Program-made: the position numbers and the translations under genes
Shown here: positions 17,968 to 26,550 of the stretch, in pieces
Layout: each line of letters begins with the position of its first letter
Numbering within the stretch: position 1 is the stretch's first letter
Notes under the pieces: model-generated
Seen by the model: the letters and a program-made list of their open reading frames with translations, nothing else
What the model was told of the DNA's origin: nothing
Database searches by the model: none
Assembly: GCF_047795645.1 (NCBI RefSeq)
Contig: NZ_CP181045.1
Location: forward strand, 5,126,281-5,190,280
Length of the DNA stretch: 64,000 nt
Direction: 5' to 3'
Origin: Salipaludibacillus sp047795645
Lineage (GTDB): Bacteria > Bacillota > Bacilli > Bacillales > Salisediminibacteriaceae

Positions 17968-18060
17968 GGAGGAATACCCAAGTCTGGCTGAAGGGATTGG
18001 TCTTGAAAACCAACAGGGGTGTCAAAGCCCGCGGGGGTTCGAATCCCTCTTCCTCCTCCA
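17968..18060 (+). tRNA. tRNA-Ser (anticodon TGA)
   Basis: The 93-base gene has the long variable arm of class II tRNAs, anticodon loop CTTGAAA, T-loop TTCGAAT and encoded CCA. GGAGGAA pairs with TTCCTCC. The base before CCA (the discriminator) is T, where bacterial tRNA-Ser usually has G. Confidence 0.95.
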
Positions 18061-18074
18061 TTTAACAATTAACC

Positions 18075-18107
18075 ACTCATTGGCATTTATGCTAGTGAGT
18101 TTTTTTA
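18075..18107 (+). terminator. terminator of the tRNA cluster
   Basis: ACTCATTGGCAT and ATGCTAGTGAGT pair with two G-T wobbles, followed by seven T residues. Confidence 0.85.
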
Positions 18108-18220
18108 TTGATATTTTAAGTAGCAGTTATTCGTTTTATATTTTCTTTAAGCAATTAATTTGTTTATATTGGTGAGAGCCATCATAATTATAAGAAATGA
18201 TCTCGTTAGGAGGGTGTTAA

Positions 18221-18571
18221 GTGAAAATTAAAATAACAGATACGGCTAAACAAATAATAATAGAGCAAGCTTCAGATACTAATAGTCATATTTTAGTTTT
18301 ACAATATGATACTGATGGTTGCGGGTGTGTCGTTAACGGAGTAAGTAATCTTGTTGAAATCACTGAAGACAAGCTTACAGGCGAAGAATTATTAATAGAG
18401 ACTGAACCAAAACCGTTTCGAGTTGCAATTCAAAAGAGGGTAGAATGGGTTTATGATAATGAATTAATAATTGATTTTTCAGACTCAGCAAATATGCTCC
18501 AATTAAAAAGTCCAAATCAAATGATCAACCCAAGAATGACGTTTAATCCATTACAAAAAACAGAAGTGTAA
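18221..18571 (+). CDS. HesB/YqkB-type iron-sulphur family protein
   Basis: This 116-residue cytoplasmic protein resembles the HesB-like family (YqkB group). It begins MKIKITDTAKQII, shows a DGCGCVVNG motif with two cysteines near residue 33, and has a central VAIQKRVEWVYDNELIIDF segment. It lacks the C-terminal CGCG of true A-type carriers, so a role in Fe-S assembly is suggested rather than shown. GTG start follows AGGAGGGTG. Confidence 0.75.
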   Translation: MKIKITDTAKQIIIEQASDTNSHILVLQYDTDGCGCVVNGVSNLVEITEDKLTGEELLIETEPKPFRVAIQKRVEWVYDNELIIDFSDSANMLQLKSPNQMINPRMTFNPLQKTEV

Positions 18572-18819
18572 TACGACAATAGATTAAAATAGTTTTTCCT
18601 AACTTTTTAAATGGATTATCAGAATAAATGAAATTATCTATCTTTCTTTTGAAATTGGAGGTTTATCGTTTGTAAGCAAAGGGAATATTTGATAATGTAA
18701 AAAGTATAAAAGGATAACCCATTTCTCATGTTGGAAAAGGTAGTGTCTTTGTGGGATGATTTTCTTGTTATAAGAGAAACATCAATTCCTACATACAATT
18801 AATCAAGGAGGAGATATGA

Positions 18820-19428
18820 ATGTCATTTTCTTTACCCGAACTACCATACGCACACGACGCATTAGCACCACACATTGATGAAGAGACAATGAAAATTCAT
18901 CATGGTAAGCACCATAACACGTATATAACGAAGCTGAACGGTGCTCTTGAAGGTCATAGTGATCTTGAGGGGAAAAGTTTAGAAGAATTATTAACGAACC
19001 TAGATGGTTTACCTGAGAGCGTTCGAGGTCCTGTACGCAATAATGGTGGAGGTCACTTTAACCACACATTATTTTGGGAAATCATGTCTCCAGACGGTGG
19101 CGGATCACCAACAGGTGAACTAGCCGCAGCTATTGATAAAACTTTTGGTAGCTTTGACAAATTTAAAGAAGAATTTAAAAATGCTGCTCTAACTCGATTC
19201 GGTTCTGGTTGGGCATGGCTAGCAGTAAATAACGGGGAGCTTGAAGTAACAAGCACACCAAACCAAGATACTCCAATTATGGAAGGTAAGACTGGTATTC
19301 TAGGTGTAGATGTTTGGGAGCATGCTTACTATTTAAAGTACCAAAATAAGCGTCCTGATTATGTTGATGCTTTTTTCAATGTAATTAACTGGGATGAAGT
19401 TGCTAAACGTTACGCAGCAGCAAAATAA
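18820..19428 (+). CDS. sodA: superoxide dismutase (Mn type)
   Basis: This 202-residue enzyme converts superoxide to peroxide and oxygen in the cytoplasm. Metal ligands appear in order: His in KIHHGKHHNTY, His in HFNHTLFW, then Asp and His in DVWEHAYYLKY. The sequence is close to Bacillus SodA; the pattern favours manganese. AAGGAGGAG precedes the ATG. A strong terminator follows. Location before yqgE and pbpA matches B. subtilis. Confidence 0.97.
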   Translation: MSFSLPELPYAHDALAPHIDEETMKIHHGKHHNTYITKLNGALEGHSDLEGKSLEELLTNLDGLPESVRGPVRNNGGGHFNHTLFWEIMSPDGGGSPTGELAAAIDKTFGSFDKFKEEFKNAALTRFGSGWAWLAVNNGELEVTSTPNQDTPIMEGKTGILGVDVWEHAYYLKYQNKRPDYVDAFFNVINWDEVAKRYAAAK

Positions 19429-19438
19429 TAATTTTATT

Positions 19439-19473
19439 GTGCCACAAAACCAATTTGGTTTTGTGGCACTTTT
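19439..19473 (+). terminator. terminator of sodA
   Basis: GTGCCACAAAACCAA and TTGGTTTTGTGGCAC make a 31-base near-perfect palindrome followed by TTTT. Confidence 0.9.
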
Positions 19474-19820
19474 GTTGATAAGTAAAATTGAAAGAACCGC
19501 TAAAGAATATTAAAATACATATTTTGATATAAGAACCTTGATTAATGTGGTTACAGAAAAATCATAATCAAGTAATCTAGGAAAGAAAGCATAAACTTAC
19601 TTAGGAAGCTAGCGAAAGAAGATATGCTGAATAGCGCATACCTTATCTTCTTTTAAAAAAACTCCCCTCCTAACTTGCTCATTAAATCACAATAAAAATA
19701 TCCACTTCTTCCAATTTGAAGTATTTGCTGAGACTTCTCTCCTAATGGAAGAATTAATGGAATATCCTTTTGTTCTAGTGACAAACTAGATTGAGTGTGA
19801 GTAAAAGGAGCGTTGGTTGG
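19474..19820. other. intergenic region before the MFS gene
   Basis: These 347 bases contain one terminator-like hairpin (19618-19654: GAAGATA with TATCTTC, inner TGC with GCA, then TTTT). It might serve as a second stop or mark a lost small gene. I see no promoter of note and no ORF with a ribosome site. Confidence 0.45.
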
Positions 19821-21077
19821 ATGGGAAAATGGGTTAAAGCTTTGGTAGGAGATATAGAATTAAATAGAGATATTGAATTACTATTAGTTATTGGTGGGCT
19901 ATATGCGTTAAGTATTGCCTTGTCGAATACATTTGTTAACGTTTATTTATGGAAGCAATCAGAGGATTTTATGAAGTTGGCTATTTACAATCTGTTTATT
20001 GTCATCATGCAACCTTTGACTTTTATTCTTGCCGGAATGTGGGCAAAAAAAATTGACAGGGTAATTGTTCTTCGTCTTGGTGTAATATTTTTGTCAATAT
20101 TTTATTTGACAGTACTGACGCTTGGAGAGTCAGCTGGTAAATACATTATATTATTAGGAATATTGTTGGGTATAGGATATGGATTTTATTGGCTGTCTTT
20201 CAACGTATTAACATTTGAAATAACAGAACCTGAAACAAGGGACTTCTTTAATGGATTTTTAGGACTTCTTACTTCATTTGGAGGTATGGTAGGGCCATTT
20301 TTTGCAGGAGTAGTTATCACCTACATGGAAGAACTGACTGGATACACTGTTGTTTTTGCTTCATCTCTATGTTTATTTTTAACTGCTGTGATATTGAGTT
20401 TCTTTTTAAATCGGCGATCAGCAGAAGGGGCTTATCATTTGTATGATGTGTTTCAATCAAGGAAGGATTACTCTCCATGGAAGAAAGTATTAATGGCGAA
20501 CTTTTTCCAAGGATTAAGGGAAGGTACGTTTATTTTCACGATTGTTGTTTTGGTATTTATTTCAACGGATAGTGAACTTGCTCTTGGAACCTATGGTCTA
20601 ATTGTTTCAGCAACTGCTTTTGCATGTTACTATTTAATTGGAAGATTTTTATCAAAGAAACATCGCAAAAAGGCAATTCTCATTGGAGGATTCATTCTAT
20701 ACGTTGCAGTATTCTTAATTATTTTTGATTTAAATTTTGCGAGATTAGTTACATATGGTGTTATCGCTTCTATTGCTTATCCATTACTGCTCGTACCGTA
20801 TTTGTCATTATCATATGACGTGATTGGAAGTGGTTGGAAGGCTAGAGAAATGAGAATTGAATATATTGTTATTAGAGAATTATATTTAGGTACAGGGAGA
20901 ATTACATCGATTTTACTTCTTCTATTATCGATTTTTGTATTTGGAGAGGAGAAGGGGATTTCAGTAGCATTAGTGGTATTGGCAATCGGTCATTTGTGTA
21001 TTTATGGCTGGATTAAGTCGATTCACATACCAACAACTCTTGATAAGGAAACGTTTACGGCATTGAAAAAAAGATGA
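19821..21077 (+). CDS. yqgE: MFS transporter (YqgE type)
   Basis: The 418-residue protein has about twelve hydrophobic segments in the usual 6+6 MFS arrangement, with a cytosolic loop near residues 195-220 (NRRSAEGAYHLYDV). Substrate cannot be deduced. I chose ATG 19821 behind AAAGGAG; a TTG at 19791 in frame has no site. Order sodA, yqgE, pbpA matches B. subtilis. Confidence 0.8.
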   Translation: MGKWVKALVGDIELNRDIELLLVIGGLYALSIALSNTFVNVYLWKQSEDFMKLAIYNLFIVIMQPLTFILAGMWAKKIDRVIVLRLGVIFLSIFYLTVLTLGESAGKYIILLGILLGIGYGFYWLSFNVLTFEITEPETRDFFNGFLGLLTSFGGMVGPFFAGVVITYMEELTGYTVVFASSLCLFLTAVILSFFLNRRSAEGAYHLYDVFQSRKDYSPWKKVLMANFFQGLREGTFIFTIVVLVFISTDSELALGTYGLIVSATAFACYYLIGRFLSKKHRKKAILIGGFILYVAVFLIIFDLNFARLVTYGVIASIAYPLLLVPYLSLSYDVIGSGWKAREMRIEYIVIRELYLGTGRITSILLLLLSIFVFGEEKGISVALVVLAIGHLCIYGWIKSIHIPTTLDKETFTALKKR

Positions 21078-21130
21078 TTTAGTGACGTAAGTCTCCTTTT
21101 CTAAACCATTGATTAATGATATAATAATCT

Positions 21131-21328
21131 ACAAATAATACATGCCTGCGGTGTTGGTGAACTTCGAGTTTAATTCGAACCGAACACCAATTCACACGGG
21201 ATCCTTACATTAAAATTCCGACAGCAAGCCTGGTATTTCAGGAAGCTGGAAGTTTTTTTGCGGGAACCCACCTGCCTACGGCGGGTTCGTGAAATCTGGA
21301 AGATAACCGCACATGCGGGCCACCTTTT
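21131..21328 (+). ncRNA. structured RNA candidate, possibly 6S RNA
   Basis: About 198 bases between yqgE and pbpA hold dense complementarity and no ORF. A TATAAT at 21120-21125 sits just upstream and a terminator just downstream. The ends pair (GCCTGC near 21144 with GCGGGC near 21315). The molecule has three internal hairpins: GGTGTT with AACACC; a central one closed by TTCC and GGAA with CCTG and CAGG at its tip; and GAACCC with GGGTTC. Length and the terminal GCCTGCGG / GCGGGCCA pair resemble 6S RNA, whose E. coli version has the same two motifs. The 5' hairpin is less expected for 6S, so the family is not settled. Confidence 0.55.
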
Positions 21329-21329
21329 T

Positions 21330-21353
21330 AGACACCTTGTGGATAAGGTGTCT
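21330..21353 (+). terminator. terminator of the ncRNA
   Basis: AGACACCTT and AAGGTGTCT form a perfect 9-bp stem with a 6-nt loop. The T run after it is weak (ATTCTT), but TTTTT also precedes the stem. Confidence 0.65.
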
Positions 21354-21412
21354 ATTCTTAAGTTCTAGCATGGATGATCGTGAATGTTAATTATAGAAAG
21401 GATCAATAACAT

Positions 21413-23467
21413 ATGAGTGAAAAAAAACACCAGAAACCTCATCTACCTGTTCGGTTAAACATTCTTTTCTTTCTCGTATTTTTGCTATTCTCAGCTCTAA
21501 TTCTCCGTTTAGGTGTTGTGCAAATTGTTCAAGGAGAAAGCTTTCAAGAGGAACTCGAAAGAACGGTAAATATTAGTCAACCAGTAGAAGCACCAAGAGG
21601 AATGATTTATGATCGATACGGGAATACACTAGTTGGAAATGAACTATTATTTACGGTAACTTTTACAAACCGACGTACTTCATCAGCAGAAATGGTTGAA
21701 ACGGCGAGGAAGTTAAATGAATTTATAACAATGCCGCTGGAAATAGAAGAAGTGAGAGAACGTTTTGTTGCTGAGCGAAAAGATTTCTGGACGATTCTCA
21801 ATGAAGAAGAATATCAAGAAAAATTAACAGTAGAAGAAGCTAGTGAAAGAGATTTATCTGATAGCGAGGCTCATGCAGAGAGGATGGAGCTAATAACAGA
21901 TGAAGAACTAGATCAATTGACTGATGAAGAGTTAGAAGTATTTCTTATTTGGAGAGAATTTATTAGAGGGTACAACAATCTTCCACATAAAGTACTGCGT
22001 GGGGTAGAGTACGTTGAAGCTGCCCAGATCATGGAACATATGGATAATTTACCTGGGATAGATATCATTCGTGATTCGACAAGGGTGTATCAATATAATG
22101 ACACTTTAAGGTCTATCTTTGGAAGTGTTGGTTCTATTCCTAGAGAAGAGTTAGATAGTTTCTTATCGAAAGGATATGAACGGAATGAAGAAGTTGGACA
22201 AAGTTACCTTGAAGCACAATACGAATCGGTTTTAAGAGGGAGAAAAGGTGAGAGAGATAATTTTGTAGACCCAGACGGAAATTTGTTGAGTAATCCTGAT
22301 GAAAAACAGGGGAGTAGAGGAAATGACCTTGTATTGACTCTTGATATGGAATTACAGCAGCATGTTGAAGAAGTGATTAAAACGGAAGTGAATAGCAGTG
22401 CTGCTAGGTTTATTGGAGATAAGAATGCCTATGTAGTGATAATGGATCCGAATACGGGAGATATCCTTTCAATGTCAAATAATACTGAGAATGATAATAG
22501 TAGCGATTTAGACACGTTTCAAAAAGCTTATGAAGTGGGATCATCTATGAAAGGTGCGACTGTGTTAGCGGGTTTTGATACCGGAGTTATGTCACCGGGG
22601 CAAGTTATTATAGATAGACCACTTTCATTCCAAGGATCGCGGGATATAAGTTCTGTAAGTAATCTTGGTCCTGTAGACGATCTTTCAGCTCTGGAACGGT
22701 CATCAAATGTATACATGGTAGAAGTAGCGATGAGGCTTATAGGCTACAATTATGGCATGGGTGGAAAATTACCAAATGCTTCTTCTGGTTATGATATTTT
22801 AAGATCTTACTATAGTCAATTTGGGTTAGGTGTCCATACAGGTATTGACCTTCCAAACGAATTTAAAGGGATAAATGGGGGGGATATTACAGAAAACTAT
22901 TTATTTTTATCTTTCGGACAGTTTGATACATATACTCCAATGCAATTAGCTCAATATGTATCGACAATTGCAAATGACGGCTACCGAATTGCCCCAAAAG
23001 TAGTTAAAGAAATTCGGGAACCTAATATGCCCAAAGATGAAATTGGCGGCCTTTCGCAGCAAATAGAACCGAAAATTTTGAACTATTTAGATGTTGATGA
23101 TAACCACATGAGTAGAGTCCAACAAGGGTTTCGCAGAGTGATTCGTGGCAACCAAGGTACAGCAAATAGCTATTTTCAAGGCAGAGATTATGATCCCGCT
23201 GGTAAAACTGGAACAGCACAGGTTACAGTAGATGGTCAATATGCTAATAATCAAACGTTTGTTGGTTATGCACCTTACGATAATCCTGAAGTTGCTATCT
23301 CCGTTGTTGTACCTGGGACTGCAGATATCGATAGTTCTGGTGTTGCGATGAGAATAGCAGAAGGATCACTAGACGCTTATTTTGAATTGAAAGAATCTCG
23401 TATTGGTCCAGAAATGCCAGAAGACGGCGTTGATATTGATGAAGTTGGAGATGGCGTATCAGATTAA
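21413..23467 (+). CDS. pbpA: class B penicillin-binding protein (transpeptidase, PBP2A type)
   Basis: This 684-residue enzyme crosslinks peptidoglycan during elongation. It has a single N-terminal membrane anchor (about residues 15-37), a PBP dimer domain with the APRGMIYDR motif near residue 62, and a transpeptidase domain with SSMK (active-site serine, near residue 379), the SSN triad motif and KTGTA. Residues about 130-190 form an unusually acidic insertion, which suits extracellular proteins of alkaliphiles. Shine-Dalgarno GAAAGGATC is modest. Its site matches pbpA of B. subtilis. Confidence 0.92.
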   Translation: MSEKKHQKPHLPVRLNILFFLVFLLFSALILRLGVVQIVQGESFQEELERTVNISQPVEAPRGMIYDRYGNTLVGNELLFTVTFTNRRTSSAEMVETARKLNEFITMPLEIEEVRERFVAERKDFWTILNEEEYQEKLTVEEASERDLSDSEAHAERMELITDEELDQLTDEELEVFLIWREFIRGYNNLPHKVLRGVEYVEAAQIMEHMDNLPGIDIIRDSTRVYQYNDTLRSIFGSVGSIPREELDSFLSKGYERNEEVGQSYLEAQYESVLRGRKGERDNFVDPDGNLLSNPDEKQGSRGNDLVLTLDMELQQHVEEVIKTEVNSSAARFIGDKNAYVVIMDPNTGDILSMSNNTENDNSSDLDTFQKAYEVGSSMKGATVLAGFDTGVMSPGQVIIDRPLSFQGSRDISSVSNLGPVDDLSALERSSNVYMVEVAMRLIGYNYGMGGKLPNASSGYDILRSYYSQFGLGVHTGIDLPNEFKGINGGDITENYLFLSFGQFDTYTPMQLAQYVSTIANDGYRIAPKVVKEIREPNMPKDEIGGLSQQIEPKILNYLDVDDNHMSRVQQGFRRVIRGNQGTANSYFQGRDYDPAGKTGTAQVTVDGQYANNQTFVGYAPYDNPEVAISVVVPGTADIDSSGVAMRIAEGSLDAYFELKESRIGPEMPEDGVDIDEVGDGVSD

Positions 23468-23484
23468 TTGCTAAGATGATTCAT

Positions 23485-23530
23485 AAAAAAAGGCGTATGA
23501 AAAGGTCTAGCCTTTTCATACGCCTTTTTT
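23485..23530 (+). terminator. terminator of pbpA
   Basis: AAGGCGTATGAAAAGG and CCTTTTCATACGCCTT form a 16-bp stem with a TCTAG loop, flanked by A and T runs. Confidence 0.92.
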
Positions 23531-23621
23531 ACTAATGCATTAGAAATAGTATAGAAGGTTGTCTGAAACTATATTGGATATCAGTAGTATTGAGAGGTTA
23601 TACAGTGTTTATGATTTTGAT

Positions 23622-24164
23622 TTAGGAAGTAATCATAGTAATAATTTCCTCAATCGACATTTTATTATTTAACGTATACTCCCCAATTTGAATTCGATTT
23701 TCTAATCCCTTGTCAGAAAGTTCTTGTTCAAATGGACGAGCACTTTCAATAATATTTAAAGTTACCAGTCTATTGCTTATATCTTTTGACGTCATCCCTT
23801 GTTCGACCGAAAGAATACTGTAATAGGTATCTTCGCTTTCTTCGGACTCGCTTGAAGATTCAGATGTATCTAATTCTTCATGATCATCGATAGACTGTTT
23901 TAGTTCTGCTATTTGCAACTCTAACGTCTTGTTTTCTGATATTAATTCTTCTTTCCGTGCTTGTTCGTTACTTTGCTCATCCTCAGTTAGAATGATATAT
24001 CCTTGCTCTTCTAAACTTGAAATTCCACGACCATCTTCTTGATTTTCTTCAAGGTCTGATTCAAAGGCAAGTGTTTCAGGTTGCAAGTAATAAATACTAG
24101 CTAGCAGAGCACCAGCAAGAAATAAACCAGCTGCTGTCCCGCGAAATGTATCTTTAGAAGCCAT
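23622..24164 (-). CDS. small membrane-anchored protein with a MltG-like LysM subdomain
   Basis: The 180-residue product has one N-terminal membrane segment (about 9-27), a Glu/Ser-rich linker with coiled-coil character, and a C-terminal 60 residues like the LysM-like lead domain of MltG/YceG (EQGMTSKDISNRL, then IQIGEYTL and MSIEEIITMI). The catalytic MltG domain is absent, so transglycosylase activity is unlikely even though similar proteins are often labelled MltG. GGAAAGGAG precedes the start. It lies 50 bp after the gene at 24215 on the same strand and probably shares its transcript. Confidence 0.7.
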   Translation of the reverse strand: MASKDTFRGTAAGLFLAGALLASIYYLQPETLAFESDLEENQEDGRGISSLEEQGYIILTEDEQSNEQARKEELISENKTLELQIAELKQSIDDHEELDTSESSSESEESEDTYYSILSVEQGMTSKDISNRLVTLNIIESARPFEQELSDKGLENRIQIGEYTLNNKMSIEEIITMITS

Positions 24165-24214
24165 GTACGCTTCTCCTTTCCGTTTCGAAATGTTTAGTAA
24201 TTCCGCTTTTTAAA

Positions 24215-24553
24215 CTATTGTGCTAATAATTCTTCGATTTCATCAACAGGATAATCAGTAATTAAAGAAATATCTTCAACAGAATGTCCTTCTTCGTGCA
24301 TAGACAGAACATCGTCACGACTAAGTGGCTGCGGAATATGATGAGAAGGTTCAGTATTCGTTCTGTTTTCACCAATCATATATTCTTCTTCAAGAACCTT
24401 AACTTTCTTTTTTAAATAATAAATTTCTTGCATTAATTGAATCGATAAGTTGTCCAATTGTTTTTCGAGTGCTTGATTTGGTCTTTTTTGAAAAAAAGAT
24501 AGAAAAAATAAAATTGCAGATAAAATAAATAAACTAATAATCAACCATTCCAT
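24215..24553 (-). CDS. small membrane protein with coiled coil and HTH-like tail
   Basis: I do not recognise the family. The 112 residues comprise one membrane segment (about 3-21), a charged coiled coil (30-58), a linker, and a C-terminal helix-turn-helix-like stretch, RDDVLSMHEEGHSVEDISL. AGGAGGG precedes the ATG at good distance. It is the first gene of a two-gene minus-strand unit with the LysM-like protein. Confidence 0.65.
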   Translation of the reverse strand: MEWLIISLFILSAILFFLSFFQKRPNQALEKQLDNLSIQLMQEIYYLKKKVKVLEEEYMIGENRTNTEPSHHIPQPLSRDDVLSMHEEGHSVEDISLITDYPVDEIEELLAQ

Positions 24554-24913
24554 ATGTGGCCCTCCTTACTAAAACATTATGTCTTCCCTATAATATCAGA
24601 TTTTAGTGTCTTATTGGAATTTGATTATGAATGAATGTATGATAGAAACTTTTTATTGGTAAATTTTAAAAGTTAATTTGATTGTTAAAGGTTAAAGTTG
24701 TTGTATAAATAAAAAAAATAACACTTCTTCTGTGGATAAAACTAAGATCCTTCCTAATTAATTTGGATCGATTTTAAGTTACGTAAGGGAACTCTAAAAG
24801 GTTTTCTGTTTTAAGCAATTAATGACAAGAAAATACAAAAACACCACCTTGTAGAAATGGACAAACATCGGTACGATAGGGATACAAGCAAGAAATGAGA
24901 GGAGATTTTAAGG
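24554..24913. other. divergent gene-free region
   Basis: These 360 AT-rich bases separate the minus-strand pair from the plus-strand gene at 24914. I found no terminator, RNA gene or convincing promoter apart from the ribosome site of the downstream gene. Confidence 0.4.
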
Positions 24914-25513
24914 ATGAATCGATTACAGCAAGGGATTAAAAAGTATTACAAAGAGTATATTATAAAAATGAATAATAGTTCATTACCTATTATACGATTA
25001 GAAAGTGGAAAACAGTTTATTGAGACATTTATTGGTAAATTAAATGTAAAATGGTTAAGACTTCCAAGTGAAGCTGATTGTGCTACATTACAAAAACTAT
25101 GCATTCATAATGAAAGTTCTTCTACTGTTGATTTTCAGATTTTGATTCAGTACAAGGTTCTAGATAATATATCAATTCCGTTTGTCTATTATTCACCTAC
25201 TAACGAAGCAATGATGATATGTCATAACAATGAGTACAGTCTTATTGGAGGCGTAAGCAGTCAAAGGGGGCCGTCACAATATCAAACAAATGAAAAGGAT
25301 GTCGAGTTAAGCGAACGAGTAGAATCTATTCAAACCGTATACCCTCCAATATCTCAAGATAGCAAAGGTTTTGGTATGGGTTACCAATTAAAGGTAGCGG
25401 CAAATAGTCATGCACATGTGTATGATTGGGAAATTAATCACCATCATTTATATGAGTTAGAAAAAAGTCACAAGCATTTCAAAGACCTTTTAGCAGAAAA
25501 AATGTTTCATTAG
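24914..25513 (+). CDS. conserved-looking hypothetical protein
   Basis: The family is not recognised. The 199-residue protein lacks a signal peptide and membrane segments. It is rich in beta-prone stretches and has a His-rich C-terminus (HAHVYDWEINHHHLYELE, then SHKHF). A motif FGMGYQLKVAANS precedes this. GAGAGGAGA gives a strong start. It is probably a real gene given codon use and ribosome site. It ends 113 bases before rpmG. Confidence 0.6.
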   Translation: MNRLQQGIKKYYKEYIIKMNNSSLPIIRLESGKQFIETFIGKLNVKWLRLPSEADCATLQKLCIHNESSSTVDFQILIQYKVLDNISIPFVYYSPTNEAMMICHNNEYSLIGGVSSQRGPSQYQTNEKDVELSERVESIQTVYPPISQDSKGFGMGYQLKVAANSHAHVYDWEINHHHLYELEKSHKHFKDLLAEKMFH

Positions 25514-25626
25514 TGTTCACGTGTGAAAATATTATTAAATGATAGTCTTCTTTCACTTGAATGTAGCTCTAAACTCTGATATTATTTTTAAAGTATGAGT
25601 TAGTATAGAGTTTGGAGGGGAAGAAC

Positions 25627-25776
25627 ATGCGCGTACAAGTCACTTTAGCTTGCACTGAGACAGGCGACCGTAATTACATTACGACAAAAAATAAACGTAC
25701 GAACCCAGATCGTATGGAGCTTAAGAAATATAGCCCGCGTCTAGGCCGTCACACGTTACACCGTGAGACAAAGTAA
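25627..25776 (+). CDS. rpmG: ribosomal protein L33, zinc-free form
   Basis: This 49-residue ribosomal protein starts MRVQVTLACTETGDRNYITT and ends KKYSPRLGRHTLHRETK. It keeps only one of the four cysteines of the zinc-binding (C+) form, so it is a C- version that does not need zinc. TGGAGGGG precedes the ATG. B. subtilis has an L33 gene at the same place. No Zur-like box is visible upstream, so it is probably expressed constitutively. A terminator follows at once. Confidence 0.96.
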   Translation: MRVQVTLACTETGDRNYITTKNKRTNPDRMELKKYSPRLGRHTLHRETK

Positions 25777-25804
25777 GCAGAAGATTACTCTTCTGCTTTT
25801 TTTT
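25777..25804 (+). terminator. terminator of rpmG
   Basis: GCAGAAGA and TCTTCTGC with a TTAC loop are followed by eight T residues. Confidence 0.93.
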
Positions 25805-25807
25805 AAT

Positions 25808-25891
25808 ACTTTAAGAATGTTTACCTTTGCTAAAGGATTAAAGTATAAGATAAACTAAGGCTATCGCTATGAAGGATTTGGCGAAGCCAAG
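25808..25891 (+). repeat. dispersed 85-bp hairpin repeat, copy 3
   Basis: It matches copy 1 (9518-9603) in the same orientation. The stem is GGCTATCGC with GGCGAAGCC, slightly shortened. It directly follows the rpmG terminator. Confidence 0.85.
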
Positions 25892-25942
25892 TTTTCTAAT
25901 ACTAAATTAGATGTTAGTTTTGTGAGAATGGAGTTGAATTTT

Positions 25943-26527
25943 GTGAGTAAAACCGACCTGCGAGAAAAAGTCAAAAAGGAAATTTCCGCATTAGAGAAAG
26001 TTGTTAAGGAAAGATATTTGCAAAGAATTTATTCGACACTATTTTCTCATGAAAATTGGATTAAAAGTGATACGATTGGAGTGACCATTTCTGTCGGCAA
26101 TGAGATTGCTACAGAATCGATTATTAGACAAGCTTGGCTAGAAGGAAAACAGGTTTTAGTACCGAAGTGCGATTCATCTAATAAAACGATGACATTTTAT
26201 TTACTTGAAAATTTCGATCAGTTGGAAAACAGTTTTTACGGTTTGAAAGAGCCGAATCCAACTAGGTCTCAAATACATAGACCGGATAGCATAGATTGGA
26301 TGATTGTTCCTGGGGTCGTATTTGACCAACTAGGCTATCGAATCGGTCAAGGTGGCGGGTATTATGATCGATTTTTAGCTTCTTACCCGCTTTCTACCGT
26401 ATCGGTATGTTATCCACTCCAACTAGTTAGAGACCTACCACATGAAAGGCATGATATTCCAGTTGATTTTATTCTAACACCTGACCAAGAAATACAAACT
26501 AAAAAAACAAGAACACATAAGCAGTAA
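25943..26527 (+). CDS. 5-formyltetrahydrofolate cyclo-ligase
   Basis: This enzyme uses ATP to turn 5-formyl-THF into methenyl-THF. The 194 residues include an N-terminal basic helix (TDLREKVKKEISALEK), IGVTISVGNEIATESII, and the C-terminal signature DQLGYRIGQGGGYYDRFL that binds ATP and substrate. I prefer GTG 25943 behind TGGAG; the frame opens at 25922. B. subtilis yqgN occupies the same place. It leads a run of plus-strand genes with DUF92 and ThiF-like proteins. Confidence 0.92.
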   Translation: MSKTDLREKVKKEISALEKVVKERYLQRIYSTLFSHENWIKSDTIGVTISVGNEIATESIIRQAWLEGKQVLVPKCDSSNKTMTFYLLENFDQLENSFYGLKEPNPTRSQIHRPDSIDWMIVPGVVFDQLGYRIGQGGGYYDRFLASYPLSTVSVCYPLQLVRDLPHERHDIPVDFILTPDQEIQTKKTRTHKQ

Positions 26528-26550
26528 TCTTGCAAAGGTGATGATAAAAA

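Noticed and set aside
23622..24164. Annotation as a full endolytic transglycosylase MltG
   Set aside because: Only the LysM-like lead domain is present; the catalytic domain is missing.
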